64,000 bases of DNA from NCBI RefSeq assembly GCF_000426285.1, contig NZ_AUFB01000007.1, positions 124,001 through 188,000 on the forward strand. The letters run 5' to 3'. Shown in pieces: positions 63,943-64,000 of this stretch (positions are counted from its first letter, which is position 1; each line of letters starts with the position of its first letter). The translations under genes and the position numbers were made by a program. The DNA comes from Rhizobium leucaenae USDA 9039 (lineage in GTDB: Bacteria > Pseudomonadota > Alphaproteobacteria > Rhizobiales > Rhizobiaceae). The notes below the pieces were generated by a model. It was given only the letters and a program-made list of their open reading frames with translations. It had not been told where the DNA came from and ran no database searches.

Positions 63943-64000
63943 AGGGCATTGCAATAGTCTGAACCGCAAAAGAATTATGGCGTGGGAACCGCTTGTAAGG

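Overview
The window reads as chromosomal DNA of an alphaproteobacterium of the Rhizobiaceae, most likely Rhizobium or a close relative. The evidence is GC-rich sequence with dense, often overlapping genes, a circularly permuted two-piece ssrA with the tag ANDNYAEARLAA, an alpha-type SspB, an Atu4866-like protein, and rhizobial-style palindromic repeats. I see no insertion sequence, phage, CRISPR array, tRNA or rRNA. Most of the content is core metabolism and housekeeping, with short accessory patches.

Layout. 1-2.6 kb: the start of a RecD-like helicase, then a secreted COG4315 protein, an ECF sigma factor and its membrane anti-sigma factor. 2.6-4.2 kb: a cobalt-type nitrile hydratase operon (alpha, beta, accessory protein). 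4.4-8.8 kb: an SDR/DoxX-like fusion, a DUF2269 membrane protein, a LysE exporter, an aldo/keto reductase and a KpsC-like capsule protein. 8.9-11.6 kb: ilvI-ilvH behind an attenuator with an apparently leaderless leader peptide. 11.7-16.7 kb: a HerA-like ATPase, miaA and serB with overlapping divergent starts, and two tandem acetyltransferases. 16.7-22.5 kb: a reverse-strand run thyA-folA-hflK-hflC-degP. 22.7-24.3 kb: ssrA, sspB and two very small proteins.

24.3-34.1 kb: a large AsmA protein, a GlcD-like oxidase, a secreted unknown, an AraC regulator divergent from a DUF2000 protein, an OmpA-type lipoprotein and a lone flagellin. 34.3-41.5 kb: an RND efflux pair and uvrD. 41.6-48.9 kb: an Atu4866-like protein, an SDR divergent from a LysR regulator, pncA, a glycosyltransferase convergent with a flippase, and panC-panB. 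49-55.8 kb: DUF2164, azlC-azlD, an aminopeptidase P, a small ORF followed by a strong small-RNA candidate with anti-Shine-Dalgarno loops, prmA, an FAD monooxygenase and a SCO protein. 55.8-64 kb: a solitary cheW, creA, an ArsR/AHSA1 pair, an epimerase plus glycosyltransferase, an acetyltransferase whose ribosome binding site is buried in a hairpin, and ligA.

Genes that work together: SspB would deliver proteins tagged by ssrA to ClpXP, and HflK/HflC and DegP handle membrane and periplasmic quality control. ThyA and FolA share the folate cycle. IlvI/IlvH supply branched-chain amino acids and PanB/PanC make pantothenate from the same pathway's ketoisovalerate, while AzlC/AzlD may export branched-chain amino acids. 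The least explained signals are RNA-level: the ilv attenuator, the double CUCCUCC-loop RNA at about 52.95 kb, and the hairpin over the acetyltransferase ribosome binding site at 61.06 kb.
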